The notes beneath the pieces were generated by a model. The model made no database searches. It was given only the letters and a program-made list of their open reading frames with translations, and was not told where the DNA came from. DNA of 52,705 bases, from the NCBI GenBank assembly GCA_003224525.1, contig QHZB01000201.1, positions 1 through 52,705 of the forward strand. Reading direction: 5' to 3'. A program made the translations under genes and the position numbers. Every line of letters begins with the position of its first letter. The first letter of the stretch is position 1. The stretch comes from Acidobacteriota bacterium. GTDB taxonomy: Bacteria > Acidobacteriota > Terriglobia > Acidiferrales > UBA7541. Below are positions 25,513 to 34,478 of this stretch, in pieces.

Positions 25513-26055
25513 TCAGTCGGATGCTATTCCCACCCAAGTGAGCTCTCTTGTCGTTCTCTCTTCCGCTGTGAGAGAGGCAGCCGATTCCCCTTCTGGCGCA
25601 AGACCACATGCCTCTCCATCGTCTATCTTTGCGGTCGGCCGCTCCAGTGGTAGGTCTTCATTGTTGAGCAATCGCCGAACTTCATGCAATGTGCGCCATG
25701 CCGTCTTGTAAGTAACACCTGTTTCGCGTTGAATCCGCTTTGCGGATATGCGGCTGTCTGTGGAACCCATTAGGTATATGACGTAGAACCAAGTCTTGAG
25801 TGAAGTAGTGCTCTTCGTAAAAACAGTCCCATTGAGCGGGTAGATGTGATTCCCACAGTGGTCGCAGGCGTACGCCGTACGGCCGGTCACGCGGTGATGT
25901 TTACGTTCGATGCTGCATTTCTCGCACTTAGTGACCCCGTTCGGACAGCGCTGTTCTTTGATGTATTCGAGGCAGGCATCATCATTCGCAAATTCGCGGT
26001 TAAAATCGTCCACCGAATAGAACTGTTCTTTTGCGATGCTCAGTCTTGGCCTCAT
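25513..26055 (-). CDS. IS1595-type transposase zinc-ribbon protein lacking the catalytic domain
   Basis: 180 residues matching the N-terminal part of ISXO2/IS1595 transposases: FYSVDDFNREFANDDACLEY, two CxxC pairs (CEKC and CDHC) of a zinc ribbon with HIYPLNGTVFTKSTTSLKTW, and a helix-turn-helix-like segment SAKRIQRETGVTYKTAWRTL. The DDE-type catalytic domain that should follow is absent. The protein ends in an acidic Thr/Ala-rich tail instead. It may be a truncated insertion sequence or a retained DNA-binding derivative. No flanking inverted repeats were identified by eye. Confidence 0.7.
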   Translation of the reverse strand: MRPRLSIAKEQFYSVDDFNREFANDDACLEYIKEQRCPNGVTKCEKCSIERKHHRVTGRTAYACDHCGNHIYPLNGTVFTKSTTSLKTWFYVIYLMGSTDSRISAKRIQRETGVTYKTAWRTLHEVRRLLNNEDLPLERPTAKIDDGEACGLAPEGESAASLTAEERTTRELTWVGIASD

Positions 26056-26257
26056 GTCCGCCTTCCAGAGATACCGAGCGTATTGCCATACTTGTATTCA
26101 AGGGATAGATACAGATTGATGGCTGAAAACCGCGCCAGAAGCAGAATCGATCCTTGCGACTGCAGTTTCGACGGTTCGCCCGCAGATCGAACACCTACTA
26201 TGGCCGGTCCAGAAATTGTCGCCTCCCTTCGATTAAGTGGCTCCCAGAGCCTGGAGA

Positions 26258-26950
26258 TTATTTAGCCTTACATAGATCCAAGAGCCCAGCGACATTGTGA
26301 ACCTCGATCACTTCCCTTCGAAGTTTCAGGAGCCCCTGATTTTCCCAGTTGGTGAGTATCCGGCACACCGTGAACGAGGCCATGGATGTCATCTGCGCCA
26401 GCGCTTCCTGCGAGACGTTGATTTCAACATGGCTGTTCACCTGGCGACCTATTTGATCAAGCAAACGAGCTAACCCGTGAGCCAGCCGTGGCGCGACCGT
26501 TTCAGTGGATACTTCACAAAAACGGCGCTCAAGCTCTTCCAAGCGCTGTTCAAGGATGCGCTTTGCGTTGCGTCGAAGGAGCGGGGTGCGTTCTAAAGCA
26601 GCCTCGAACGTCGCTGAATCCCAGGCAAGCACCTCGCAATCCTGGGCTGCTTGTGCAGTCGAGGAGTGCCTGCTCCCCGGCACCAAAGCAAGCTCGGAAA
26701 TCAATTCGCCAGGGATGCACAGTCGAAGAATGACTTCCGTGCCGCGTTCACTGAATTGGGTTATCTTCACGCGGCCGCTAGTCAGCATGAAAATTTGCTC
26801 GATCTGATCGCCCGCGAAATAAATCACCTGGCGGCTCCGGATGTCCATAGGGCGCGCGGTAGATAGGATATTTGTGCAAACAGAACTGGGAATACCCTCA
26901 AATAACTCAGTTTTTGTCTCCAATGGACTCTTCTCCCCTGCTTCGGCCAT
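26258..26950 (-). CDS. Crp/Fnr-family transcriptional regulator
   Basis: 230 residues. The N-terminal cyclic-nucleotide-binding-like beta roll covers about residues 18-130 (VIYFAGDQIEQIFMLTSGRV, then LCIPGELISELALVPG). The dimer helix follows (about 135-160), then a C-terminal winged helix with INVSQEALAQMTSMASFTVC as recognition region and LLKLRREVIEVHN as wing. It lacks the four-cysteine iron-sulfur cluster pattern of Fnr, so it is more like a Crp or stress-type member. GGAG lies 8 nt before the ATG at 26950. Its target is unknown; it is the nearest regulator to both the copper-oxidase operon and the accessory cluster. Confidence 0.88.
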   Translation of the reverse strand: MAEAGEKSPLETKTELFEGIPSSVCTNILSTARPMDIRSRQVIYFAGDQIEQIFMLTSGRVKITQFSERGTEVILRLCIPGELISELALVPGSRHSSTAQAAQDCEVLAWDSATFEAALERTPLLRRNAKRILEQRLEELERRFCEVSTETVAPRLAHGLARLLDQIGRQVNSHVEINVSQEALAQMTSMASFTVCRILTNWENQGLLKLRREVIEVHNVAGLLDLCKAK

Positions 26951-27111
26951 GATAGGTCTCCAAGCACTAGCTGGAATATCCCAGATGGAGCTCCAGTCAG
27001 TGCAGCCCGGAAGTTCAATTAAGTGGTTGCTAAGGAAGAACGGCTAGACATCGCCAATCCACAAAGGAGGACGAGGCCAGAAGCCGCCGTTTTGTAATGA
27101 TTAAGAGAGTT

Positions 27112-27822
27112 TCAGGCGCGGGAGGGTGTTGGAGGTGCGCGGCCGAGGAGAGAATCTAAGAGGAGACTGCGGAGTGTCGCAAAATCCGGTCGTGGAATGG
27201 AGCCCCTTGCCGGGCTAGGATGTAACAGGTATTTCGATCCAGAGAAATCTCCGACAGGCAATCGCGGAGCTTTCGCAACTGTGTCCGTCTGCGGTGGCAA
27301 CTTACAATTCAGAGTCTTCCCAGACCCGCCAAAGGACGTTGGGAATGAAGATGGATCAGCTAATGAAAAAGCCCCGTGTCCGTCGATGACCAGGACCGCA
27401 AGGGTTTCTTCTCGCCAGGCTGAGCTGACAATCAGGTCGGGAATGTCGTCGCCGTTCACATAGCGCGTGGCGATTCGCAGCCCCCCCGAGGGCCCAACCA
27501 AATGGATGGATTGCTCGCCAACCGCGCTGAGCTGGAATTGAACTCTGTAAGTTGTACCTGAGGAGTTATTTGAAACCTGCTGAACGCTTGCTAAATCTGG
27601 GCGATGGTCTCCGTCAAAATCGTCAATTGCAAAAGGTAACCTAGGCCCAGAAACAGGCAAACTTTGATTACTCGCTTGTGCTGGTATGCTGCCAAAGAAG
27701 GGTCCAACAAGAACGAGCAAACAAACCCGCAGCGCCGCAGGTAGTGGGATGATCCGCCTAACCAATTTGCTCCGCCAAGACACGTCTGAAAGCATAATGA
27801 CTCGCATCAAAACTGTCGTCAT
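27112..27822 (-). CDS. secreted FG-GAP/VCBS-type repeat protein
   Basis: Up to 236 residues. A signal peptide (ALRVCLLVLVGPFFGSIPAQ) is followed by FG-GAP-like units with the DxDGDxxxD calcium-type loop (AIDDFDGDHRPDLASVQQ) and a second, IATRYVNGDDIPDLIVSSAW. A variable C-terminus ends in a Pro/Arg-rich stretch. The third unit is reduced to VLVIDGHGAFSLADPSSFP. The start is uncertain: ATG at 27822 or a later ATG (MLSDVSWRSK) nearer the signal peptide. It is divergent from the enoyl-CoA hydratase cluster. Such small FG-GAP proteins recur in acidobacterial genomes (general recollection); their function is unknown. Confidence 0.65.
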   Translation of the reverse strand: MTTVLMRVIMLSDVSWRSKLVRRIIPLPAALRVCLLVLVGPFFGSIPAQASNQSLPVSGPRLPFAIDDFDGDHRPDLASVQQVSNNSSGTTYRVQFQLSAVGEQSIHLVGPSGGLRIATRYVNGDDIPDLIVSSAWREETLAVLVIDGHGAFSLADPSSFPTSFGGSGKTLNCKLPPQTDTVAKAPRLPVGDFSGSKYLLHPSPARGSIPRPDFATLRSLLLDSLLGRAPPTPSRA

Positions 27823-28305
27823 TCAACTGCATGATCGGTTCGATTCTAATGGTACTTTGGTACTTTGGTACTTTTATGTCCGAGCACGTACCCCGCCATT
27901 GGTCATTTTGGCCGGAAGTCTTTGCATCGAAACGACATTCGCGGTGGAGGGCCCTTGCCAGATGCGTGAATCATCTTGCACAACTTGGCAAAGTTCTCCC
28001 TCATTTCTGAATTATTTTAGTACCTCCTCTCTGTCAGGGTCACTGGAGTGACGATGCGGATGGTCTCTTTATCAGGTATGGCCTCCATGGCTTGCCATCT
28101 GGATTCATAGTCCCTTTGCTTCACTCAAGGAATCCACTGCGTAACACTTTCCCGGCCAAGGAAAGAGTTGGCTACGGCTGTTCTCCCGAGTTCCAGTCTC
28201 CTCGCCTCCGCGATTCTTTGTCCAAAGGAAGTGGGCTTTGATATCCCGTATAGGCAGTTTCCATGCCATTTGACAGGCCTGCATTCCTTATGTACCGTGC
28301 CCGCC
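27823..28305. other. 483-bp divergent intergenic region
   Basis: No gene was recognised. It contains a perfect threefold tandem repeat of the octamer GGTACTTT at 27851-27874. It should carry promoters for the leftward FG-GAP gene and the rightward enoyl-CoA hydratase gene; I cannot place them confidently. Confidence 0.45.
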
Positions 28306-29065
28306 ATGACCAGCAAGAAGCCAAGTGTCGCCTCCAGCCCCACGGCGGGCAAGGGAGTCGTGGTGGATCGCGCCGATGACGTACTCATCTTTCACCTTGG
28401 ACAACTCCAGCCACGGCAACGAAGTCACCGGTGTGATGTTTGACGCCATGCTGGCCGAGCTGCGCAAGGAAACCTCCAAACCCCGCGCTCGAGTCTTACG
28501 CATTCAAGCGCGCGGCAACGTTTTCTGCACAGGACGCGAGCGCGCGGGCCGCACTCCTGCGGCAATCCGTCGTGAATCGGCTCGTATCATCAAGTTCAAA
28601 GCCGCTCTGCGGTCCTCTCCATTGATCAGCATCGCGGAGGTCCAAGGCAACGCGTTCGGCTTCGGCTTCGGCCTCGCGATCGTATGCGACTTCGCGCTCG
28701 TCGCGGAGCATGCCTCCCTCGGCTTCCCCGAGATGCGTTCCGGTCTCGCCCCCGTCGCCATCCTGTCCTATCTCGGTGAATACACGCTTCCGCGCTTCGC
28801 ATTTCCGCTCGTTCTGCTCGGTAAGCCCATCGACCCGCATCGCGCCCAGCAAATCGGTCTGATCTCCGAAGTCTGTCCCACTGATCGCCTCTCCGCCGAA
28901 GCCGACGCTCTCGTCGGGCGTATCCTGCGGCTCGACCCTTCTGCCGTGCGCCACTGCAAAAGCTTTTTTCTCAGCGCCCAACAAAACTCTTTCGACCAAA
29001 ACTGCCGTCTCGCCGTTGACGCTTTGACGAAAGGTAGCCTGGCCTTGCTCGAGAGGAAAAAGTGA
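28306..29065 (+). pseudogene. enoyl-CoA hydratase/isomerase family protein with one-base frameshift
   Basis: From the ATG at 28306 the frame gives an N-terminus VVVDRADDVLIF and then drifts. The +1 frame from about 28391 gives TLDNSSHGNEVTGVMF and continues through the whole crotonase fold to 29065. It includes the oxyanion-hole regions ARGNVFCTGRERAG and EVQGNAFGFGFGLAIVCDFA and ends LALLERKK. Removing one T from the TTT at 28390-28392 restores a protein of about 252 residues. This is either a recent frameshift mutation or a sequencing error. It overlaps the next gene by GTGA and heads a three-gene plus-strand cluster. The substrate is unknown; catalytic Glu pairs of true hydratases are not obvious. 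Confidence 0.75.
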
Positions 29066-30400
29066 ACTCCCTCCTGACCGCGGACTCCGGCGCGCGCCTC
29101 GATCGGCTCCCCATCTCCAGATTCCATCGCCGCATCATGCTGCTGATCGGCACCGGCATGTTTTTCGATGGCTTTGACATCTACGTCGCCGCAACCGTTC
29201 TTGGCGCCACGCTTAAGAGCGGTTTTTCCACCATCGGTCAGAACGCGCAGTTCATGTCTCTCACGTTTGTGGGCATGATGCTGGGATCTTTTCTGACCGG
29301 TTTCCTCGGAGACCGCTACGGCCGCCGCTTCACCTATCAGGCTAATCTCGCCATCTTCGGCCTCGCGTCCATCGCTTCCGCCTTTGCTTCTTCGATGGCC
29401 GTGCTGACCCTGCTGCGCTTCATCATGGGCGTGGGCCTCGGGGCCGAGAACGTCGTGGGGTACTCGACGATGACGGAGTTCGTTCCTCCGCAGGCCCGCG
29501 GCAAATGGCTTGGCGGCATGAATGTCATCGTGGTGAGCGGCTTGCCCGTCGCCGCACTCCTCTGGAACGCTCATCATCCCGCACTTCGGCTGGCGCGCCA
29601 TGTTCGCGCTCGGCGGATTGGGTGCGCTGGTCGTTTGGTATCTGCGCAAGGCGTTGCCGGAGTCGCCGCGCTGGCTGGAATCGGTAGTCCGAATCCCCGA
29701 AGCTGAAGCCCTGCTGCGGTCCATCGAAAACGAAGTCTCGCGACAGCACGGTCCTCTTCCGTCTGTAGTGCCGCGATCACCAGCTCATCCGTCGACCAGA
29801 CTCGGTTCCCTGCTCAGTCCCGCGCTGCTTCCTCGCATGACCGTCGGCGCCACTACTCTGATCGTGATGAACACCTTGATCTTCGGTTTCGTGACTTGGC
29901 TGCCCTCCTTCTTCGTTCAGGAAGGGCTGAGCATCGTCGCATCCTTCCGCTATTCGCTCATCATGTCGCTCGGCGCGCCATGCGGTTCGGCTATCGGTGC
30001 ATTCACCGCTGATTCCTGGGGGCGCAAGCCCACAATCGTCGGCGCGTCTCTCCTCACCATCGTGCTCGGTGGCATTTATCCATTCGTCCATCAGCCGATG
30101 GCTTTGATGACCGTCGGTTTCTTATTGACCGTTCCCATTTACATCCTCGTCGCTACGCTCTTTGCGATTTACATTCCGGAATTATTCCCTACCGAAGTTC
30201 GCCTGCGGGCTTCTGGAATCTGCAACACTTTTGGGCGTGCAGCGACGATTCTCACGCCCTTCCTGGCCGTCGCCCTGTTCCGGTCGTACGGGATTCGCGG
30301 TGTCCTCAGTCTGATGATCGGCTTTCTCCTCGTGCAAATCGTGGTGGTCCTCCGCTACGGAATTGAGCCCAAAAAGCGGCGGCTCGAGGACATGGTATAA
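29062..30400 (+). pseudogene. MFS transporter with one-base frameshift
   Basis: A GTG at 29062 overlaps the upstream TGA. The first frame encodes TM1-5 with the MFS signatures GMFFDGFDIYVAATVLGATL and GDRYGRRFTYQ, then breaks after GLPVAALL at about 29560. The next frame resumes with GTLIIPHFGWRAMFALGG and runs to 30400 through TM6-12, with the second signature ADSWGRKPTIVG. One extra base in CTCT (29560-29563) explains the break. Repaired, it is about 446 residues and resembles the metabolite:H+ symporter/AAHS-like branch of the superfamily. It probably imports a small organic acid for the neighbouring hydratase and amidohydrolase-like enzymes (inference). Confidence 0.8.
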
Positions 30401-30434
30401 GGCTAAAATACAGGGCGGTTCAGGAGGAAATTCA

Positions 30435-31310
30435 ATGAAGCGCGCGGCTAGCTGTTCTCTGCTCATAACTCTTGTGGCTGCTAGTACCATCCATGCGCAA
30501 TCCAAACTCTCCGCGAAGTGGGAAGAGCTGACTGCCGCGGAGTTTCGCGACGCCATTCAGCTATCCAAAGGTACGTGCCTGTTGCCGTTCGGCATCTTGG
30601 AAAAACATGGGCCGCATCTGCCGCTGGGCACGGATCTTCTCAATGTGCGGCACGCTTCCTTGCAGGCGGCCGAGCAGGAGTACGCCGTCGTTTTTCCGCA
30701 GTACTACTTCGGGCAAATTTTTGAAGCCAAGCACGAACCCGGAACCGTCGCCTACAGCATGGAACTCCAGTTGAAGCTGCTCCAGGAGACCACCAGTGAA
30801 ATGGCGCGCAATGGCTGCAAGAAAATCCTCATCGTCAACGGCCACGGCGGAAACGAACATCTGCTTCCCTTTTTCGCCCAGGCGCAACTCGATCACCCGC
30901 GCGACTATGTCGTTTACGTCCTTGACGGCGAAAGGAGCCGCCCCGGCGGGCCGCCGAAAAAATCAACCGGCATCGATTACCACGCCGGGGAGAACGAAAC
31001 CTCGAACACCATGGTCTCCCGGCCCGACCTGGTGCACCTCGATCGCGCCGCCAGCGAATCCGGCAGCGACCAGAAACGCGTGAACTTGCCGGACGACGTG
31101 TATACCGGCATCTGGTGGTACGGCCGCTTTCCAAACCATTACTCCGGTGACGGTTCGGTCGCCACCCGGGAGCTCGGCGAGTGGAACATGAACAATTGGA
31201 TTGCCGCCACCGTCGAAGCCATTCGTGCCGCAAAGGCGGACGATCAGAGCCTCAAGCTCCAGAACGAATTCTACGAAAAAAGCAAACATCCCCTTGATAC
31301 GCGGCCCTGA
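30435..31310 (+). CDS. exported creatininase-family amidohydrolase
   Basis: About 291 residues. The ATG at 30435 is set by AGGAGG 7 nt upstream, giving a clean signal peptide (SLLITLVAASTIHAQ). The creatininase metal motifs are present: GILEKHGPHLPLGTDL (Glu, His and Asp ligands), VNGHGGNEH and HAGENETSNTM. The family hydrolyses cyclic amides such as creatinine or formamides in riboflavin/F420 or mycofactocin pathways; here the export signal points to a periplasmic substrate. It lies 34 bp after the MFS gene, suggesting one operon with it and the hydratase, and is convergent to the PilZ gene. Confidence 0.85.
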   Translation: MKRAASCSLLITLVAASTIHAQSKLSAKWEELTAAEFRDAIQLSKGTCLLPFGILEKHGPHLPLGTDLLNVRHASLQAAEQEYAVVFPQYYFGQIFEAKHEPGTVAYSMELQLKLLQETTSEMARNGCKKILIVNGHGGNEHLLPFFAQAQLDHPRDYVVYVLDGERSRPGGPPKKSTGIDYHAGENETSNTMVSRPDLVHLDRAASESGSDQKRVNLPDDVYTGIWWYGRFPNHYSGDGSVATRELGEWNMNNWIAATVEAIRAAKADDQSLKLQNEFYEKSKHPLDTRP

Positions 31311-31374
31311 TACGCGAATTTGACCCGCGCATGCGGCATCGCTCAAACCGGGATGATCGGCTAGTTAAAAATTG

Positions 31375-31752
31375 TCAGCGGGACTTGCGGAGTTGTTCCA
31401 CCCAGCGGAAGAGCACATTGTTGCAGGGCGCCTCGACGTCCATGAACTCAACGCCCATGCCGATCCGCGGCTTCACAATACGCACCACGGCCAGCGCTTC
31501 CACCCTTTGGTCCTTCCGCTTGAGCGTGATTCTCATACGGGCATTCAAAGCGAACGGCCGGCTCGTGCAGATGAACGCGCCGCCCATGGAAATGTCGGAC
31601 GTAACGCCCGCTGCCTTTGTGCCGCTCTCCAGGTCCAGCATCTCAACGTCCGCGGCAAATGGATAGCGAATGCAATAGCGGCGGTCGCGAACAGACATCC
31701 CCCGCGCGTCGCCTTTCAAGGTTCGATCGTCCATGGAAATGACGTTGCTCAC
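31375..31752 (-). CDS. PilZ-domain protein (c-di-GMP binding)
   Basis: 125 residues consisting almost only of a PilZ domain. The c-di-GMP signature residues are present: the arginine motif DRRYCIRYPF (RxxxR) at the start and DISMGGAFI (D/NxSxxG) about 30 residues later. The end is VLFRWVEQLRKSR. A single-domain PilZ protein is likely a c-di-GMP adaptor for motility, polysaccharide or type IV pili. The partner is not evident locally. It is divergent from the second PilZ gene at 32009. Confidence 0.85.
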   Translation of the reverse strand: MSNVISMDDRTLKGDARGMSVRDRRYCIRYPFAADVEMLDLESGTKAAGVTSDISMGGAFICTSRPFALNARMRITLKRKDQRVEALAVVRIVKPRIGMGVEFMDVEAPCNNVLFRWVEQLRKSR

Positions 31753-32008
31753 TGTCGTTTACGCCGGGCTGCAAACGGCTTGTGGTTACCGGGGGCGTGT
31801 CCGGTACTCATTAGTTTGCCTCAAACAACCCGGCGCCTGGCTATTCAAACCATCGTGAACGCCAAAAAGATAACACCAGCGAGGCCCTGTCATCACCAGG
31901 CATTATCCGTACATGATATTACTTGGAACGACAAACCGGCGTTTCTCGAAACCGCCCGCCCAGTCCCGGCGTGCTAGCCTGATTGCGGGTTTCTCTATTA
32001 TCAGCGCC

Positions 32009-32854
32009 ATGACCACACTCTCCGATGGACTCCGTCAAAGCGACCGCGTGCGATTCCGCATGCCCGTCGAGGTATCGTGGCTCACGTCTGCTGGCGTCAC
32101 CGTCACGCACAACGCCGAGACTCTGCTGGTCAGCCGCAATGGCGGCGTGCTCCGCCTGGCCGAAAAACTTTCCATGGGCCAGGAACTCCACTTGCGCCGC
32201 GACCTCGAAGGCGACAACTGGAAGAAGACCCGCGCCCGCGTGGTCGCCGAAATCGACCAGGACCCGCCCGATAACTTCCTCTACGCCATTCATATTCTCG
32301 ACCCGCGCTCCGACTTCTGGGATATCGACTTCCCCGCTCCGCACAAAGCCGAGGAAGCTCTCGCGCGTCTTCTCATGGAATGCAGCTTCTGCCAGCGCCG
32401 CGAAGTCGTCTATCTCGACGAGCTGCAGTTGAAATCCTTCGAAGTCCGCAAGTGCATCGCACGCGTCTGCAAGCTTTGCGACTCGCCGTCCATCTGGATC
32501 GAATCCCAATCCGAAATTCGCAGCCCTGAAGATGACGCGCCCGGCACCACCGTCGAAGAACGCGTTATTCCTCGCCGCAATCGCACGCGTATCAAGGCTC
32601 GCGTCCTCGCCTGCATTCGCCACCGCGGCTTTCAAGAAGAAATCGCCGTCTGCGAAGATCTATCCAAGGGCGGCCTCAGCTTCCGCAGCCGCAATCAATA
32701 TCCCGAAGGCACCCGCGTCGAAGTTGCCGTGCCCTTCACTCCCGGCACCGGCGCCATCTTCGTTCCCATCCGCATCGTCTTCTCCCAAGCCATCCCCTCC
32801 GCCGGCCTCCACCGCCACGGCGCCGCCTACATCAAGCCCCCCCTCGACATCTGA
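32009..32854 (+). CDS. double PilZ-like protein with a central four-cysteine motif
   Basis: About 281 residues from the ATG at 32009. The N-terminal third looks like a degenerate PilZ fold (RVRFRMPVEVSW, then LLVSRNGGVLRL). The centre has paired cysteines, CSFC then about 30 residues later CIARVCKLC, that could form a zinc knuckle. The C-terminal third is a good PilZ domain with RRNRTRIKARV and CEDLSKGGLSF. A PilZ-zinc-PilZ order suggests a c-di-GMP or structural regulator. The first domain lacks the RxxxR motif and may not bind c-di-GMP. It is divergent from the single-domain PilZ gene, with 256 bp between them. Confidence 0.75.
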   Translation: MTTLSDGLRQSDRVRFRMPVEVSWLTSAGVTVTHNAETLLVSRNGGVLRLAEKLSMGQELHLRRDLEGDNWKKTRARVVAEIDQDPPDNFLYAIHILDPRSDFWDIDFPAPHKAEEALARLLMECSFCQRREVVYLDELQLKSFEVRKCIARVCKLCDSPSIWIESQSEIRSPEDDAPGTTVEERVIPRRNRTRIKARVLACIRHRGFQEEIAVCEDLSKGGLSFRSRNQYPEGTRVEVAVPFTPGTGAIFVPIRIVFSQAIPSAGLHRHGAAYIKPPLDI

Positions 32855-33458
32855 GCCAGTTTCTCTTCGCCGCCGTTGTAGCATACCTAGGAAGCGGCCA
32901 CTTTACTCACCTGCGTTCTTTGTAGCCCCGGCCTTTCTCTTACTTTCCTTTTTCCTTCTCTCCTATTTTTTTGGATCCTGCGTGAATTTTATTGCGGGAC
33001 GAAACTAGATCTGCGCCATTCTGCCGGTCTCGCGCCAATACACGTGCGGGCGAATGTCCTTTAAACCTGCGTTATGGCCATTTCGGATATCTGTGTGATG
33101 GTCGCTACGTCGACGGTATCATCTATGATCGAGACAATCTGCCAGTCGCTGCCTTCTCGCATTTTGACTTCGGCCAGCATGAAGTTTAGATGACTTCAAT
33201 CTTCAGATGCCCGGATTCCATCTCCTTCAGCTGCAACACTTATGGATCCTCACGGGGAGGGGCTGCAGCTATGGAATTCCTGAAGCAGAACTTTAACTGC
33301 ATGGAAATTCCGACAGAATCTTGGCAGCCGTCGAGTCTTCAGAGTGCTAGAGCGAGCATCGGCCATCTCCGGCCGCGCCCTTACGTGCTCATCACTGTCA
33401 ACTGACAACTGGGCGCTGACCATTCGTTGGAGTAGAGCGCCGGAACCGCGCACGCTCG
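32855..33458. other. 604-bp intergenic stretch with one coding-like segment
   Basis: A pyrimidine-rich run (about 32930-32975) is followed by a segment at 33064-33189 that looks protein-like on either strand. On the minus strand it encodes a 38-residue frame from ATG 33180 with SDWQIVSIIDDTVDVATITQ; on the plus strand a frame with YGHFGYLCDGRYVDG. Neither has a good ribosome binding site. A TGTCA-AC-TGACA inverted repeat lies near 33397-33408. No known gene was recognised. Confidence 0.35.
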
Positions 33459-34478
33459 TCAATTGCCCAAATCGAAAAACTGTCCCATCTTGCGGAACTT
33501 CTCGTAGCGCGCCTCCAGCAGTTCCCGGATGGGCTGATTCGTGAGCGCCGCTAGTTGCCGGTCCAGCACTTCATCCAAGAACCGCGCTGCTCCTTCATGG
33601 TCGGTGTGCGCGCCGCCTTCCGGCTCAGCAACGATCTCGTCCACAATCCCCAGCTCTTTCAAATCTTTCGCCGTGATCTTCATGGCCGCGGCGGCGGTTT
33701 CCGCTTTCGTCGAATCGCGCCAGATGATCGAAGCGCACCCCTCCGGCGAAATCACCGAATAGAAACTGTTTTCCAAAATGTTAACACGATCGCCGACGGC
33801 AATGGCCAGGGCCCCGCCCGAGCCGCCCTCGCCCGTCACCGTGACGATCACCGGCACTCGCAGCCGCGTCATCTCTCGAAGATTTCGCGCGATCGCTTCG
33901 CCCTGTCCGCGTTCTTCCGCATCGATCCCCGGGTACGCCCCGGGCGTATCGATCAGCGTAAGAATCGGCCGCCCAAACTTCGCCGCGAGTTGCATCACGC
34001 GTAACGCTTTCCGATAGCCCTCGGGCTTGGGCTGCCCGAAATTTCGCACCAGCCGCTGCTTCATGTCACGGCCTTTTTGATGGCCGATGATGACCACGGG
34101 CCGCCCATGAAATTTTCCCAATCCCGTGATGATCGCCTTGTCGTCGGCATAGCCGCGATCCCCGTGCAGCTCGATAAAATCCGTAAACAGCAAACCGATA
34201 AAATCCAGCGTGTACGGACGCTGCTGGTGACGCGCGATCTGCGCGCGCTGCCAGGGCCCCAGGTGGGTGTAAAATTCTCGCCGTAATTCCCCGACCTGCT
34301 CGCGGATGCGTCCCAACTCCACGTCGGCATCCGCGTTTCCGGCCAGGCGGCGCAATTCCTCGACATCTTTTTCCAAGCGTTCGATTTCTTTTTGGCGCTC
34401 GATTTCCTTTTGGCGATCGCTCTCTTTCGAACGACCCGGAGGCGACGCGCCGGTTTTGGTTTTTTCTTTTGGGCTCAT
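33459..34478 (-). CDS. accA: acetyl-CoA carboxylase carboxyltransferase subunit alpha
   Basis: About 339 residues from ATG 34478, which overlaps the dnaE stop as ATGA. The longer upstream frame lies inside dnaE and is not used. An N-terminal charged extension ([20 protein letters not shown]) forms a coiled coil before the usual AccA start. The carboxyltransferase core contains [38 protein letters not shown] and [15 protein letters not shown] (oxyanion-hole glycines). AccA pairs with AccD to transfer carboxyl groups from biotin to acetyl-CoA for fatty acid synthesis in the cytoplasm. Coupling to dnaE is a known neighbourhood in several phyla. Confidence 0.95.
   Translation of the reverse strand: MSPKEKTKTGASPPGRSKESDRQKEIERQKEIERLEKDVEELRRLAGNADADVELGRIREQVGELRREFYTHLGPWQRAQIARHQQRPYTLDFIGLLFTDFIELHGDRGYADDKAIITGLGKFHGRPVVIIGHQKGRDMKQRLVRNFGQPKPEGYRKALRVMQLAAKFGRPILTLIDTPGAYPGIDAEERGQGEAIARNLREMTRLRVPVIVTVTGEGGSGGALAIAVGDRVNILENSFYSVISPEGCASIIWRDSTKAETAAAAMKITAKDLKELGIVDEIVAEPEGGAHTDHEGAARFLDEVLDRQLAALTNQPIRELLEARYEKFRKMGQFFDLGN

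Noticed and set aside
28496-29724. Minus-strand frames of 167 and 318 codons across the hydratase and MFS genes
   Set aside because: They run antisense to recognisable crotonase and MFS sequence and show no domain of their own.
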